Translations under genes and position numbers: made by a program
The notes under the pieces: generated by a model
Database searches by the model: none
Told to the model about the DNA's origin: nothing
The model's input: only the letters and a program-made list of their open reading frames with translations
In this document: piece by piece, positions 17,525-25,845 of the stretch
How the letters are laid out: each line of letters begins with the position of its first letter
How positions within the stretch are numbered: position 1 is the first letter of the stretch
From: Scatosoma sp048465415
GTDB taxonomy: Bacteria; Bacillota; Clostridia; Christensenellales; Borkfalkiaceae
Assembly (NCBI GenBank): GCA_048465415.1
Contig: DBFWLO010000006.1
Location: forward strand, 173,039 to 237,038
DNA length: 64,000 nucleotides
Direction of reading: 5' to 3'

Positions 17525-18454
17525 ATGGATAAAATTTTAGGCCTGGATATTTCCGACGATAAAAAACTGAATTTCGTGGCGACGGCGTTGAGCTCGCCGC
17601 TGCGCACGGACATGCTCAAACTTCTCTCCTCGCAGAGTTTAAGCGTCAACGAAATCGCGTTTCGCTTGAATATTTCCAAGTCCACGGCCTCCGTGAATAT
17701 CAAATTTCTCGAAGACGCGGGACTGGTGATGTCGGAATACCAGGCGGGAAAACACGGATCGATGAAACTCTGTTCCATCGTCAACGAGGCGCTGACGATC
17801 AATCTCATGGGCGCCCGTCCCTTTCCCGATACCCGTCTTTATACGGTGGAAATGCCGATCGGCGGCTATACCGATTTCTATATCAGTTCCCCGCCCTGCG
17901 GACTCGTAACGGAAGAAAACTATGTCGGCCGCGACGACCACATCGCTTCCTTTTACAACGTCGGGCGTTTTCAGGCGCAGCTCTTATGGTTCCGCCAGGG
18001 CTTCGTCGAATATAAATTCCCGAAAGAGATCTCCTATCGAGTACTGGAAAGCCTGGAATTTGCGTTTGAGTCCTGCGCCGAAGCGCCGGGATATCGCATG
18101 GAATACCCTTCGGACGTCACCGTCTGGGTAAACGGCCGGGAGGTGGGAACGTGGACGTGTCCGGGCGACTACGGCGGGAGAAAAGGGATCTATACGCCCG
18201 ACTGGTGGCCGCTCGATTCCACGCAGTTCGGGGAATATAAACGTTGGGCGATCGATTCGAGAGGTTCCTATCTCGAAGGGGCGAGAATCTCCAACCTTTC
18301 GCTCAAAGAGCTCAAAATAGAGGAGCAAGACTATATTTCTTTCCGTATCGGTATCAAAAGCGATGCCAAAAATATCGGCGGCATCAATCTCTTCGGGAAA
18401 AAGTTCGGGGATTATCCCAGGAATATTTCCATGACGATCAAATATAAAAAATGA
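17525..18454 (+). CDS. ArsR-type winged-helix regulator with large C-terminal domain
   Basis: A 309-residue transcription factor. Residues about 12-95 form an ArsR/HTH_5-like winged helix (SSPLRTDMLKLLSSQSLSVNEIAFRLNISKSTASVNIKFLEDAGLV). The following 200 residues contain a beta-rich domain of unknown ligand (for example VWVNGREVGTWTCPGDYGG), as in the COG4189 group of predicted regulators. ArsR proteins are usually near 100 residues, so the extra domain is probably a sensor, perhaps for a sugar given the GH32 gene upstream. AGGAAAATATG sets the start. A terminator follows at 18465. Confidence 0.72.
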   Translation: MDKILGLDISDDKKLNFVATALSSPLRTDMLKLLSSQSLSVNEIAFRLNISKSTASVNIKFLEDAGLVMSEYQAGKHGSMKLCSIVNEALTINLMGARPFPDTRLYTVEMPIGGYTDFYISSPPCGLVTEENYVGRDDHIASFYNVGRFQAQLLWFRQGFVEYKFPKEISYRVLESLEFAFESCAEAPGYRMEYPSDVTVWVNGREVGTWTCPGDYGGRKGIYTPDWWPLDSTQFGEYKRWAIDSRGSYLEGARISNLSLKELKIEEQDYISFRIGIKSDAKNIGGINLFGKKFGDYPRNISMTIKYKK

Positions 18455-18464
18455 ATAAAAATCC

Positions 18465-18502
18465 AACGGGAATTCGGTTCGGCGCCGAATTTCCGTTTTT
18501 TA
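18465..18502 (+). terminator. Rho-independent terminator
   Basis: AACGGGAATTCGG (18465-18477) pairs with CCGAATTTCCGTT (18485-18497) with one G-T pair, followed by a T-run. It ends the GH32-regulator transcript. Confidence 0.8.
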
Positions 18503-18646
18503 ACGAAAAAAGAACGCGTTGTGCGAATTTAACAACCGCTGGTTCGTATGTTCATAAAATGTGTTTTTTGTTAACGGGGACGCTTGCGGAAAAAGGCGAA
18601 AAAAGTAAAATTTTTATTAAAGTTTCGAATTAGACGCTTCAAGTTG
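18503..18646. other. Intergenic region before the malate/fumarate operon
   Basis: AT-rich spacer with no gene-like frame. It is followed by the extended -10 promoter at 18647-18676 and a 130-base leader before the dehydrogenase gene. I see no recognised riboswitch. Confidence 0.4.
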
Positions 18647-18676
18647 TTGTGCTTAGAAGGGAAAATATGATATAAT
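18647..18676 (+). promoter_or_regulatory. Promoter of the dehydrogenase-fumarase-Hdr-Flx-Frd operon
   Basis: TTGTGC (18647-18652), an 18-base spacer and perfect TATAAT (18671-18676) preceded by TGA, an extended -10. It is the only clear promoter before a run of twelve closely spaced same-strand genes, so it probably drives them all. The leader to the first start codon is about 130 bases. Confidence 0.65.
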
Positions 18677-18813
18677 ATATTCCGATTGAGAAGCTCCCGA
18701 AGCGGAGAAACTTTCATTCGGCCGACTTTGAAAAACAGGGGGAGAGCAGTCGGAAGGGTACAAAACGTTTTAATCAGGCAGAAAAAAATTTTATATACGG
18801 AGAATAACAAGTT

Positions 18814-19764
18814 ATGAACAACAAGGTTACTATCATCGGTGCAGGTTCGGTAGGCGCGACGATCGCGTACACGCTCGTAGTGGACAGCTCGGTTTCCGAA
18901 ATCGTGTTGATTGACGTCAATCGCGACAAGGCGCTCGGCGAGGCTCTCGACATCAAACAGGCGACTCCTTTTCTTTCTCCCACCAAAGTTTACGAGGGCT
19001 CTTACGAAGACGCGAAAGGCTCGGACATCGTCATCGTCACGTCGGGAATCGGCAGAAAGCCGGGACAGTCCCGCATCGATCTGGCGCAGACGAACGTCGA
19101 CATCATCAAGACCATCGCGCCCGAAATCGTCAGACACGCGCCCGACGCTATTTATATCGTCGTCGCCAACCCCGTGGACGTTCTGACTTACGTCTTCTCC
19201 AAAGTCACCGGCCTTCCTAAAAGCCAGGTGTTCGGCTCGGGCACCATTCTCGACACAATCCGCTTGAGAACCCGCCTTTCCGAGCTCTATTCCATCAATC
19301 AGAAACAAGTGCACGCGTACGTGCTCGGCGAGCACGGCGACAGTTCTTTCGTCGCCTGGTCCACCGCGGACATCACGGGAATTCCCTTAAACGACTACGA
19401 CGACGCGCTCACCAATAAGACCGTACTTCCCATCACTCCCTATTCGAGAGAGGACGTCGAGGAATACGTCAAGAAATCGGGCGGTAAGATCATCGCCGGC
19501 AAAGGCGCCACCTTCTATGGGATCGCGGCGTCGATTTGTCATATCATCAAGAGCATTTATTCCGGCGCGGATACGGTCATGACTCTCTCCACGATGATGG
19601 ACGGAGAATACGGCATCAGCGACGTATGTTTAAGCACCCTCTGCGTGCTCGGCAATAACGGAATCCAGTCCACGCTCACGCCCAAAATGTCCGAAGACGA
19701 ACTCGAAAAACTCAACCACAGCGCCGAGATGCTGAAAGGCGTCATCGCACAGCTCCATATATGA
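18814..19764 (+). CDS. LDH/MDH-family NAD-dependent 2-hydroxyacid dehydrogenase, probable malate dehydrogenase
   Basis: A 316-residue enzyme that reduces a 2-oxoacid with NADH. The Rossmann motif GAGSVG lies at residues 9-14 and catalytic His174 in LGEHGDS. Overall it looks like an L-lactate dehydrogenase (VHAYVLGEHGDSSFVAWS, GSGTILDTIRLR). However, the substrate-specificity loop reads SGIGRKPGQSR, with Arg81 at the place where lactate dehydrogenases have Gln (QKPGETR) and malate dehydrogenases have Arg (RKPGMSR). In LDH, the single Gln-to-Arg change is known to convert specificity to oxaloacetate. The next gene is fumarase, which also argues for malate. A database label of ldh would therefore probably mislead. 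CGGAGA precedes ATG 18814. Confidence 0.85.
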   Translation: MNNKVTIIGAGSVGATIAYTLVVDSSVSEIVLIDVNRDKALGEALDIKQATPFLSPTKVYEGSYEDAKGSDIVIVTSGIGRKPGQSRIDLAQTNVDIIKTIAPEIVRHAPDAIYIVVANPVDVLTYVFSKVTGLPKSQVFGSGTILDTIRLRTRLSELYSINQKQVHAYVLGEHGDSSFVAWSTADITGIPLNDYDDALTNKTVLPITPYSREDVEEYVKKSGGKIIAGKGATFYGIAASICHIIKSIYSGADTVMTLSTMMDGEYGISDVCLSTLCVLGNNGIQSTLTPKMSEDELEKLNHSAEMLKGVIAQLHI

Positions 19765-19802
19765 GCATTCGTGCATAAGAGAACGGATCGACGGAGAAAA
19801 GT

Positions 19803-21179
19803 ATGGAATATCGCATCGAAAAAGACACGATGGGGGAAATGAAAGTACCCGCGGACAAATACTGGGCGGCGCAGACGGAGCGAAGCCACGAGAATTTCCA
19901 AATCGGCATCGAGGTGATGCCCCGGGAGATCACGCACGCGTTCGGGATCCTCAAAAAAGCCGCCGCGCTGGCGAATTATAAACTCGGGATTTTAGCGGAA
20001 GAAAAGAAAAACGTCATTGCCGCCGCCTGCGACGAAGTGATCGAAGGAAAGCTCAACGAGCATTTCCCGCTCGTCGTCTGGCAGACGGGCAGCGGCACGC
20101 AGTCGAATATGAACGCCAACGAGGTGATCGCCAACCGCGGCAACGAGATGGCGGGCAAAAAATTACTGCACCCCAACGACGACATCAATAAGAGCCAAAG
20201 CTCCAACGACACCTTTCCGACCGCGATGCACATCGCGGCGGTGCTTGCGATCGAGGATAAACTCTTCCCCGCGATGGATAGACTGATCCTCACTTTCGAG
20301 CGTCTGGAACAGGAGCACGAAGGCATTGTCAAGAGCGGCCGCACGCATTTGCAGGACGCCGTACCCATCGCGTTTTCCCAGGAGATCAGCGGTTGGAGAA
20401 ATATGCTCGAAAAGACGAAGGCGCAGTTGACGCTGGCGCTTCCGGGGCTCAAAGAACTCGCGCTCGGCGGTACGGCGGTCGGCACGGGGCTCAACGCACC
20501 CAAAGGCTTTGCGGAAGCGGTCGCCGAAGAGGTGAGCAAACTGACGGGAAAGACCTTCGTCACGGCGGCGAATAAGTTCCACGCACTCACCTCCAAAGAC
20601 GATCTGGTATTCGCGCACGGCGCTTTGAAAGCTCTCGCCTGCAATCTTATGAAGATCGCCAACGACGTGCGCTGGCTGGCCTCCGGGCCCCGCGACGGAC
20701 TGGGCGAGATCTTCATTCCCGAAAACGAGCCGGGCTCTTCGATCATGCCCGGAAAAGTCAATCCCACGCAGTGCGAGGCGGTGACGATGGTCGCCGTACA
20801 GGTGATGGCGAACGACGTGGCCGTCGGTATGGGCGCGTCGCAGGGCAATTTCGAGCTCAACGTCTTTATGCCCGTCATCATTTATAATTTCCTGCAATCG
20901 GCGCGCCTTTTGGCGGACGGGATCGTCTCGTTCGAGAAGAACTGCGCGGCGGGGATTCGCGCCAATCGGGAAAAGATGAAGCATAATCTCTATAACTCCT
21001 TGATGTTGGTGACGGCGCTCAACCCGTATATCGGTTATGAGAACGCGGCGAAAACGGCGAAAAAAGCCTATAAGGAAAATATTTCTTTGAAAGAAGCGTG
21101 CGTGGCGCTGGGCTTTCTGACGGCGGAAAAGTTCGACGAGGTGTTCCGTCCCGAAGAGATGGCCTACCCGCAGAAATAA
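19803..21179 (+). CDS. fumC: Class II fumarate hydratase
   Basis: A 458-residue cytosolic enzyme interconverting malate and fumarate, iron-independent. The hallmark GSSIMPGKVNP is at 311-321 with catalytic Ser313 on the flexible loop; TGSGTQSNMNANEV (95-108) and THLQDA (His182) line the active site. Length and order match FumC of Bacillus and E. coli. The related aspartase is less likely because the neighbours are dehydrogenase and fumarate-reductase genes. It starts 38 bases after the dehydrogenase stop, with GACGGAGAAA before ATG 19803, and continues into hdrB after 36 bases. Confidence 0.93.
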   Translation: MEYRIEKDTMGEMKVPADKYWAAQTERSHENFQIGIEVMPREITHAFGILKKAAALANYKLGILAEEKKNVIAAACDEVIEGKLNEHFPLVVWQTGSGTQSNMNANEVIANRGNEMAGKKLLHPNDDINKSQSSNDTFPTAMHIAAVLAIEDKLFPAMDRLILTFERLEQEHEGIVKSGRTHLQDAVPIAFSQEISGWRNMLEKTKAQLTLALPGLKELALGGTAVGTGLNAPKGFAEAVAEEVSKLTGKTFVTAANKFHALTSKDDLVFAHGALKALACNLMKIANDVRWLASGPRDGLGEIFIPENEPGSSIMPGKVNPTQCEAVTMVAVQVMANDVAVGMGASQGNFELNVFMPVIIYNFLQSARLLADGIVSFEKNCAAGIRANREKMKHNLYNSLMLVTALNPYIGYENAAKTAKKAYKENISLKEACVALGFLTAEKFDEVFRPEEMAYPQK

Positions 21180-21215
21180 ATCCGCGATCCCGACTTTATC
21201 GGAAAAGGTATCGAT

Positions 21216-21995
21216 ATGAAAATTTGTTATTATCCCGGCTGTACGCTGAAAACGAAGGCGAAGAAGCTGGACGCTTACGCCCGCCTCTCCGCCGCCGCTT
21301 TGGGTGTGGAAATGGAAGAAATAGAAAATTGGCAGTGCTGCGGAGCCGTGTATCCCATGGCCAAAGACGAGATCGCGACCAAGCTCTCCGCCGTCCGCGC
21401 GCTCGATTACGCGAAACATAACGGCGGAAAACTGCTGACGCTCTGCTCCGCCTGCCACAACGTCATCAAGCGCACCAACGAGGACATGCGCTCGGATAAG
21501 GATATCTCTTTCAAAGCGAACAACTATTTGAAGCTCGAAGAGCCGTACCTCGGAGAAACGCAGGTGCTCCATTACCTCGAACTCCTCAAAACCGAAGTGG
21601 GATTCGACAATATCGCGAAAAAAGTCGTCAAACCGCTGCATAGAAAAGTAGGCGCGTATTACGGCTGTCTTTTACTGCGTCCGAGCGGAGTCATGGCTTT
21701 CGATAACCCGGAGAACCCGACGATCATCGAGGATTTTATCCGCGCGCTCGGCGGTACGCCCGTCGTCTATCCCTTCCGCAACGAATGCTGCGGCGCTTAC
21801 GTATCCTTAAAAAACAGCGAACTGCCTAAACGCAGGAGCGAAAAAGTGCTCGAAAGCGCGAAGGAAAAGGGCGCGGAAGAGTTGATCACCGCCTGCCCGC
21901 TCTGCCTGTATAATTTAGAGGCGAACGGCGGCGGGATTTTGCCCGTGAAGTATTTCACGGAGCTTTTGGCGGAGGCTCTGGGGGTGAAGGAATGA
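21216..21995 (+). CDS. hdrB: Heterodisulfide reductase subunit B-like (HdrB)
   Basis: A 259-residue cytosolic protein expected to hold the catalytic site of an Hdr complex. It contains two complete CCG domains: Cys9, Cys41-Cys42, Cys77 and Cys80, then Cys151, Cys191-Cys192, Cys227 and Cys230. In methanogen HdrB these bind two noncubane [4Fe-4S] clusters that cleave CoM-S-S-CoB. This organism shows no methanogen traits, so the natural disulfide or other acceptor is unknown; in sulfate reducers DsrC is one candidate partner of HdrB. The ATG of hdrC overlaps its stop (ATGA), so the two are coupled. Confidence 0.9.
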   Translation: MKICYYPGCTLKTKAKKLDAYARLSAAALGVEMEEIENWQCCGAVYPMAKDEIATKLSAVRALDYAKHNGGKLLTLCSACHNVIKRTNEDMRSDKDISFKANNYLKLEEPYLGETQVLHYLELLKTEVGFDNIAKKVVKPLHRKVGAYYGCLLLRPSGVMAFDNPENPTIIEDFIRALGGTPVVYPFRNECCGAYVSLKNSELPKRRSEKVLESAKEKGAEELITACPLCLYNLEANGGGILPVKYFTELLAEALGVKE

Positions 21996-22378
21996 CGAGA
22001 GAGGAAAAAATCGAAAATATCCTGCGTATTTCCGGCACGGACGTGAAAAAGTGCATGAAGTGCGGCAAATGTTCGGGGCGCTGTCCCGCGTTCAAGGAAA
22101 TGGACGTCAAGCCCCACCAGTTCGTTTCCCTGCTCGCCAAAGGCAAAATAGAAATTTTGTTGGAGAGTAAAGCAATCTGGAACTGCCTTTCCTGTATGGC
22201 GTGCGTGGAGCGCTGTCCCCGCGGCGTCGCGCCGGCGGCGGTCGTCGAAGCGGTGCGCGACACGGTGGCGCGTATGCAGAACGGCAACGGCGTCAAGGCG
22301 GAGGATATCCCGCCGATCGTGGACGAGCTCATTCCCCAGCAGCTGCTCGTCAGCGCTTACAGAAAATATAATAAGTGA
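21992..22378 (+). CDS. hdrC: Heterodisulfide reductase subunit C-like (HdrC)
   Basis: A 128-residue iron-sulfur protein with two [4Fe-4S] motifs: CMKCGKCSGRCP near residue 23 and CLSCMACVERCP near residue 67. In Hdr complexes it wires HdrA to HdrB. The length is typical of stand-alone HdrC, without the membrane cytochrome seen in HdrE systems, so the complex should be soluble. It starts inside the hdrB stop codon at ATGA 21992. Confidence 0.9.
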   Translation: MTREEKIENILRISGTDVKKCMKCGKCSGRCPAFKEMDVKPHQFVSLLAKGKIEILLESKAIWNCLSCMACVERCPRGVAPAAVVEAVRDTVARMQNGNGVKAEDIPPIVDELIPQQLLVSAYRKYNK

Positions 22379-22428
22379 TTTTGCGAAAAACATCAAAAAC
22401 GAATTCAATTTAAAGAGAGTTATAGAAA

Positions 22429-24420
22429 ATGCAAAGAATAGGTGTTTTTATTTGTTGGTGCGGCAGTAATATCGCAGCGACGGTAGACGTGGAACGAGTG
22501 GCGGCGGTCGCCGCGTCCGAACCAGGCGTGGTGTTTTCGGCCAACTATCAGTACATGTGTTCCGAAAACGGCCAGCAGCTCATCAAAAACGCGATCAGGG
22601 AACACAATCTCACGGGTATCGTCGTGGGCTCCTGTTCGCCGAGAATGCACGAAACGACCTTCCGCAAGACCGCGGAGAGTGCGGGGCTTAATCCCTATAT
22701 GGTGGAGATCGCCAATATCCGCGAGCATTGCTCTTGGATACATAAAGACAAAGAAGAAGCGACGAATAAGGCGATCGTTCTCGTCCGTACGGCGATCGCA
22801 AAGGTCAAGCTCAACGCACCCTTAGAGGCTGGCGAAAGCCCCGTCGTCAAGCGCGCGCTCGTCATCGGCGGCGGCATCGCGGGTATCCAGGCGGCGCTCG
22901 ACATCGCGGACGCGGGCTTCGAAGTGGACATCGTGGAAAAGAACGCGACGATCGGCGGACGCATGGCGCAGCTCGATAAGACGTTCCCCACGCTCGACTG
23001 TTCGGCGTGTATTCTGACGCCGAAAATGGTGGACTGCGCGCAGAACGAGAAGATCGATATTCTTTCCTACTCCGAGGTGGAGGACGTGAAAGGCTTCGTC
23101 GGCAATTTTACGGTGAAGATACGCAAAAAGGCGAGATACGTGGACGAGACGAAGTGCACGGGTTGTAAGATCTGTATGGAAAAATGCCCTTCGAAAAAAG
23201 GGCTCAACGAGTTCAATATGAATCTCAACAACCGTACGGCGATCTACATTCCCTTCGCGCAGGCGATTCCCAACGTGGCGGTGATCGATCCCGAGCAGTG
23301 TATCAAGCTGAAAACGGGTAAATGCGGGATCTGCCAGAAATTCTGCGGCGCCGGCGCGATCGATTACACGATGAAGGACGAATTCATCGAGCGGCAGTAC
23401 GGCGCGATCGTCGTGGCGACCGGGTTCAGGCCGATCGCGCTCGATGCGTTCAACGAATACGGATACAGCGAGAACAAGGACGTCATCACGTCTTTGGAAC
23501 TCGAAAGACTGATGAACGCGGCGGGCCCCACCGACGGCGTTTTACTGCGTCCTTCCGACGGTACGCACCCCAAAGTCATCACGTTTATTCAGTGCGTGGG
23601 TTCGCGCGATACGTCCGGCTGCGGAAAGCCCTATTGCTCGAAGATCTGCTGTATGTATACGGCGAAGCACGCGATGCTCATTCGCGAAAAATATCCCGAC
23701 ACCGAAGTACACGTATTCTATATCGACGTGCGCACACCCGGAAAAAATTACGACGAATTTTATCGCCGCGCGGCGGAGCAGTACGGCGTGGACTATATCA
23801 AGGGCATGGTCGGCAAAGTCTACAACGAGAACGGTAAGCTGATGGTGCAGGGTTCCAACCTGATCGATAACGAGCAGGTGACGATCCCGTCCGACCTCGT
23901 GGTACTCGCGGCGGCCATAGAGCCGGAGCCCTCCGTGCGCAAAGTCGCCACGCTTCTGACGGCGAGTATCGACACGAATAACTTCCTCACGGAAGCGCAC
24001 CCCAAACTCCGGCCGGTGGAGAGTCCCACGGCGGGAGTATATCTCGCGGGCGTCTGCCAGGGACCCAAAGACATACCCGAAACGGTGTCTCAGGCTTCCG
24101 CCTGCGCGTCCAAGGTCATCTGCCTGCTCGTGAAGGATCATTTGAAAACGAATCCCTGCGTGGCGCATGCGGACGAAACGATGTGCAACGGTTGCAGCCA
24201 GTGCGCGAACGTCTGCGCTTACGGCGCCATTACCTATATCGAGAAAGAATTCCGTCTCGGCGGCGGTAAAACGGAAACGAGAAGAGTCGCGTCCGTCAAT
24301 CCCGCCGTCTGCCAGGGCTGCGGCGCCTGCACGGTCACGTGTCCTTCGGGGGCGATGGATTTGAGCGGATTCAGTTCCAAACAGATTATGTCGGAGGTGG
24401 AAGAGATATGCAGGATGTAA
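22429..24420 (+). CDS. hdrA: Heterodisulfide reductase subunit A-like flavoprotein (HdrA)
   Basis: A 663-residue FAD and iron-sulfur subunit, the usual site of flavin-based electron bifurcation in Hdr complexes. The N-terminal domain starts CWCGSNI and holds further cysteines (Cys44, Cys69, Cys101). The FAD Rossmann motif GGGIAG is at 147-152. An inserted [4Fe-4S] motif CTGCKICMEKC starts at 243 and another cysteine group spans 291-306. The C-terminal two-cluster ferredoxin motifs are CNGCSQCANVC (586) and CQGCGACTVTC (628). No selenocysteine is needed. AAAGAGAG precedes ATG 22429. The next gene starts inside its last codons. Confidence 0.92.
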   Translation: MQRIGVFICWCGSNIAATVDVERVAAVAASEPGVVFSANYQYMCSENGQQLIKNAIREHNLTGIVVGSCSPRMHETTFRKTAESAGLNPYMVEIANIREHCSWIHKDKEEATNKAIVLVRTAIAKVKLNAPLEAGESPVVKRALVIGGGIAGIQAALDIADAGFEVDIVEKNATIGGRMAQLDKTFPTLDCSACILTPKMVDCAQNEKIDILSYSEVEDVKGFVGNFTVKIRKKARYVDETKCTGCKICMEKCPSKKGLNEFNMNLNNRTAIYIPFAQAIPNVAVIDPEQCIKLKTGKCGICQKFCGAGAIDYTMKDEFIERQYGAIVVATGFRPIALDAFNEYGYSENKDVITSLELERLMNAAGPTDGVLLRPSDGTHPKVITFIQCVGSRDTSGCGKPYCSKICCMYTAKHAMLIREKYPDTEVHVFYIDVRTPGKNYDEFYRRAAEQYGVDYIKGMVGKVYNENGKLMVQGSNLIDNEQVTIPSDLVVLAAAIEPEPSVRKVATLLTASIDTNNFLTEAHPKLRPVESPTAGVYLAGVCQGPKDIPETVSQASACASKVICLLVKDHLKTNPCVAHADETMCNGCSQCANVCAYGAITYIEKEFRLGGGKTETRRVASVNPAVCQGCGACTVTCPSGAMDLSGFSSKQIMSEVEEICRM

Positions 24421-24875
24421 CGAGAGAAACGAAAGAATATGTACCCAACATCGTCGCGTTTTGCTGCAACTGGTGTTCGTACGCGGGCGCGGACCTCGCG
24501 GGATCGAGCCGTCTGAGCTATCCCGCCAACGTGAAGATTATCCGCGTGCCCTGTTCCTGCCGCGTCAATCCCATGTTCGTTCTCAAAGCGTTCCAGCGCG
24601 GCGCGGACGGCGTGATTCTCTGCGGCTGTCACCCCGGCGACTGCCATTATGTGACGGGCAATTACTATACGAGAAGAAGAATGTCGCTCCTGTTCAGCTT
24701 TTTGAATTATCTCGGGATCGAGAAAGAGCGCACGCGTGTGGAATGGGTTTCCGCCGCGGAAGGCGCGCGGTTTTCCGCCGTCATGAACGATTTCGTCAAA
24801 ACGGTGACGGCGCTCGGCGAAAACAAGCGGCTCACCGATTTACGCTGCAAGGAGGACGAAGATGCAAGGCGTTGA
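24408..24875 (+). CDS. flxD: MvhD/FlxD-like [2Fe-2S] subunit linking HdrA to its electron donor
   Basis: A 155-residue protein of the MvhD family (methyl-viologen-reducing hydrogenase delta subunit). Cysteines occur in FCCNWCSYAGAD, PCSCRVN and CGCHPGDCHY, the pattern that binds a [2Fe-2S] cluster and docks on HdrA. ATG 24408 overlaps the end of hdrA by 13 bases and follows GGAGGTGG. No hydrogenase genes are present; instead the next three genes look like FlxC, FlxB and FlxA, so the donor is most likely NADH rather than hydrogen. Confidence 0.88.
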   Translation: MQDVTRETKEYVPNIVAFCCNWCSYAGADLAGSSRLSYPANVKIIRVPCSCRVNPMFVLKAFQRGADGVILCGCHPGDCHYVTGNYYTRRRMSLLFSFLNYLGIEKERTRVEWVSAAEGARFSAVMNDFVKTVTALGENKRLTDLRCKEDEDARR

Positions 24876-25845
24876 ACAAAAAATGATAGAAAGAGCCGCC
24901 GAGCTTTTGAAAAGAGGCGAAGTCGCCCGCGTCGTCGGCTGGAAAAAAGGCGAATTCTATTTCGATCCCAGCCCCGCGTCCTTCGAGACGGAGGAAGAAC
25001 TCAAAGATTTCGTCTACAACGGCTTTTGCGGCGCGAACTTGTCCAAGTATCTGATCGCGGCCGCCAAGAAACCGGGCAAGACGGCCGTGTTTTTGAAGCC
25101 CTGCGACACATACAGCTTTAACGAGCTTATCAAGGAACATCGCGTCGCGCGCGAGAACGTGTACGTCGTCGGAGTCGAATGTCAGGGCAAACTCGATATT
25201 TCCAAAATCAAAGCCAAAGGCGTGGACGCGGTGACGGAAGTGGACGAATCGGGCGAGGAGATCCTCGTTTCCTCTCTCTATGGGGACGCGAAACTCGCGA
25301 GAAGCGAAATTCTGCTCGAAAAATGTCTCTGCTGTAAAGGCAAGGAGTTCAGGGCGAGCGACGAGACGATCGTGCTCCACGAAATGCCCGATACGAAAAA
25401 CGACCGGTTTTCCGGCGTCGAGAAACTCGAAGCGATGACTCCCGACGAGCGGTTTGCGTTTTGGAGAAGCGAGCTTTCTAAGTGTATCCGCTGCAACGCC
25501 TGCCGCAACGTCTGTCCCGCGTGCTCCTGCGTAAAATGCGTGTTCGACAATCCCGCTTCGGGGATCGCGGCGAAGGCGAACGATACGAGCTTCGAGGAAC
25601 AGATGTTCCATATCATTCGCGCTTTCCACGTGGCGGGACGGTGCACCGACTGCGGCGAATGCACCCGCGTCTGCCCCCAGCATATCCCTCTGCATCTCCT
25701 GAACAGAAAATTCATCAAAGACATGGATACCCTGTACGGAGAATTTCAGGCGGGGGAGACCGCCGACGGCAAAACCCCGCTCACCGATTATACGGAGAAA
25801 GACGCGGAACCGAAAGACGCCGTAGCGGAGGTGAAACATGTATAA
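24862..25845 (+). CDS. flxC: FlxC-like 4Fe-4S dicluster protein
   Basis: A 327-residue iron-sulfur protein. The N-terminal two thirds resemble the FrhB-type fold (KTAVFLKPCDTYSF, VYVVGVECQGK) with a CLCCKGKEF motif. The C-terminal third has two [4Fe-4S] motifs, CIRCNACRNVCPACSC and CTDCGECTRVCPQH. It overlaps the preceding gene by 14 bases and is followed by two more subunits in the FlxDCBA order. In sulfate reducers Flx proteins pass electrons from NADH to Hdr. The family assignment is by pattern, and the exact subunit letter is less certain than the role. Confidence 0.78.
   Translation: MQGVEQKMIERAAELLKRGEVARVVGWKKGEFYFDPSPASFETEEELKDFVYNGFCGANLSKYLIAAAKKPGKTAVFLKPCDTYSFNELIKEHRVARENVYVVGVECQGKLDISKIKAKGVDAVTEVDESGEEILVSSLYGDAKLARSEILLEKCLCCKGKEFRASDETIVLHEMPDTKNDRFSGVEKLEAMTPDERFAFWRSELSKCIRCNACRNVCPACSCVKCVFDNPASGIAAKANDTSFEEQMFHIIRAFHVAGRCTDCGECTRVCPQHIPLHLLNRKFIKDMDTLYGEFQAGETADGKTPLTDYTEKDAEPKDAVAEVKHV

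Noticed and set aside
18814..19764. Simple label of L-lactate dehydrogenase
   Set aside because: The specificity residue is Arg81 rather than Gln, and the neighbouring fumarase fits malate; the family label alone would mislead.
20163..21641. A 492-codon minus-strand frame over fumarase and hdrB
   Set aside because: It runs antisense to two clearly conserved genes and its protein has no recognisable domain.
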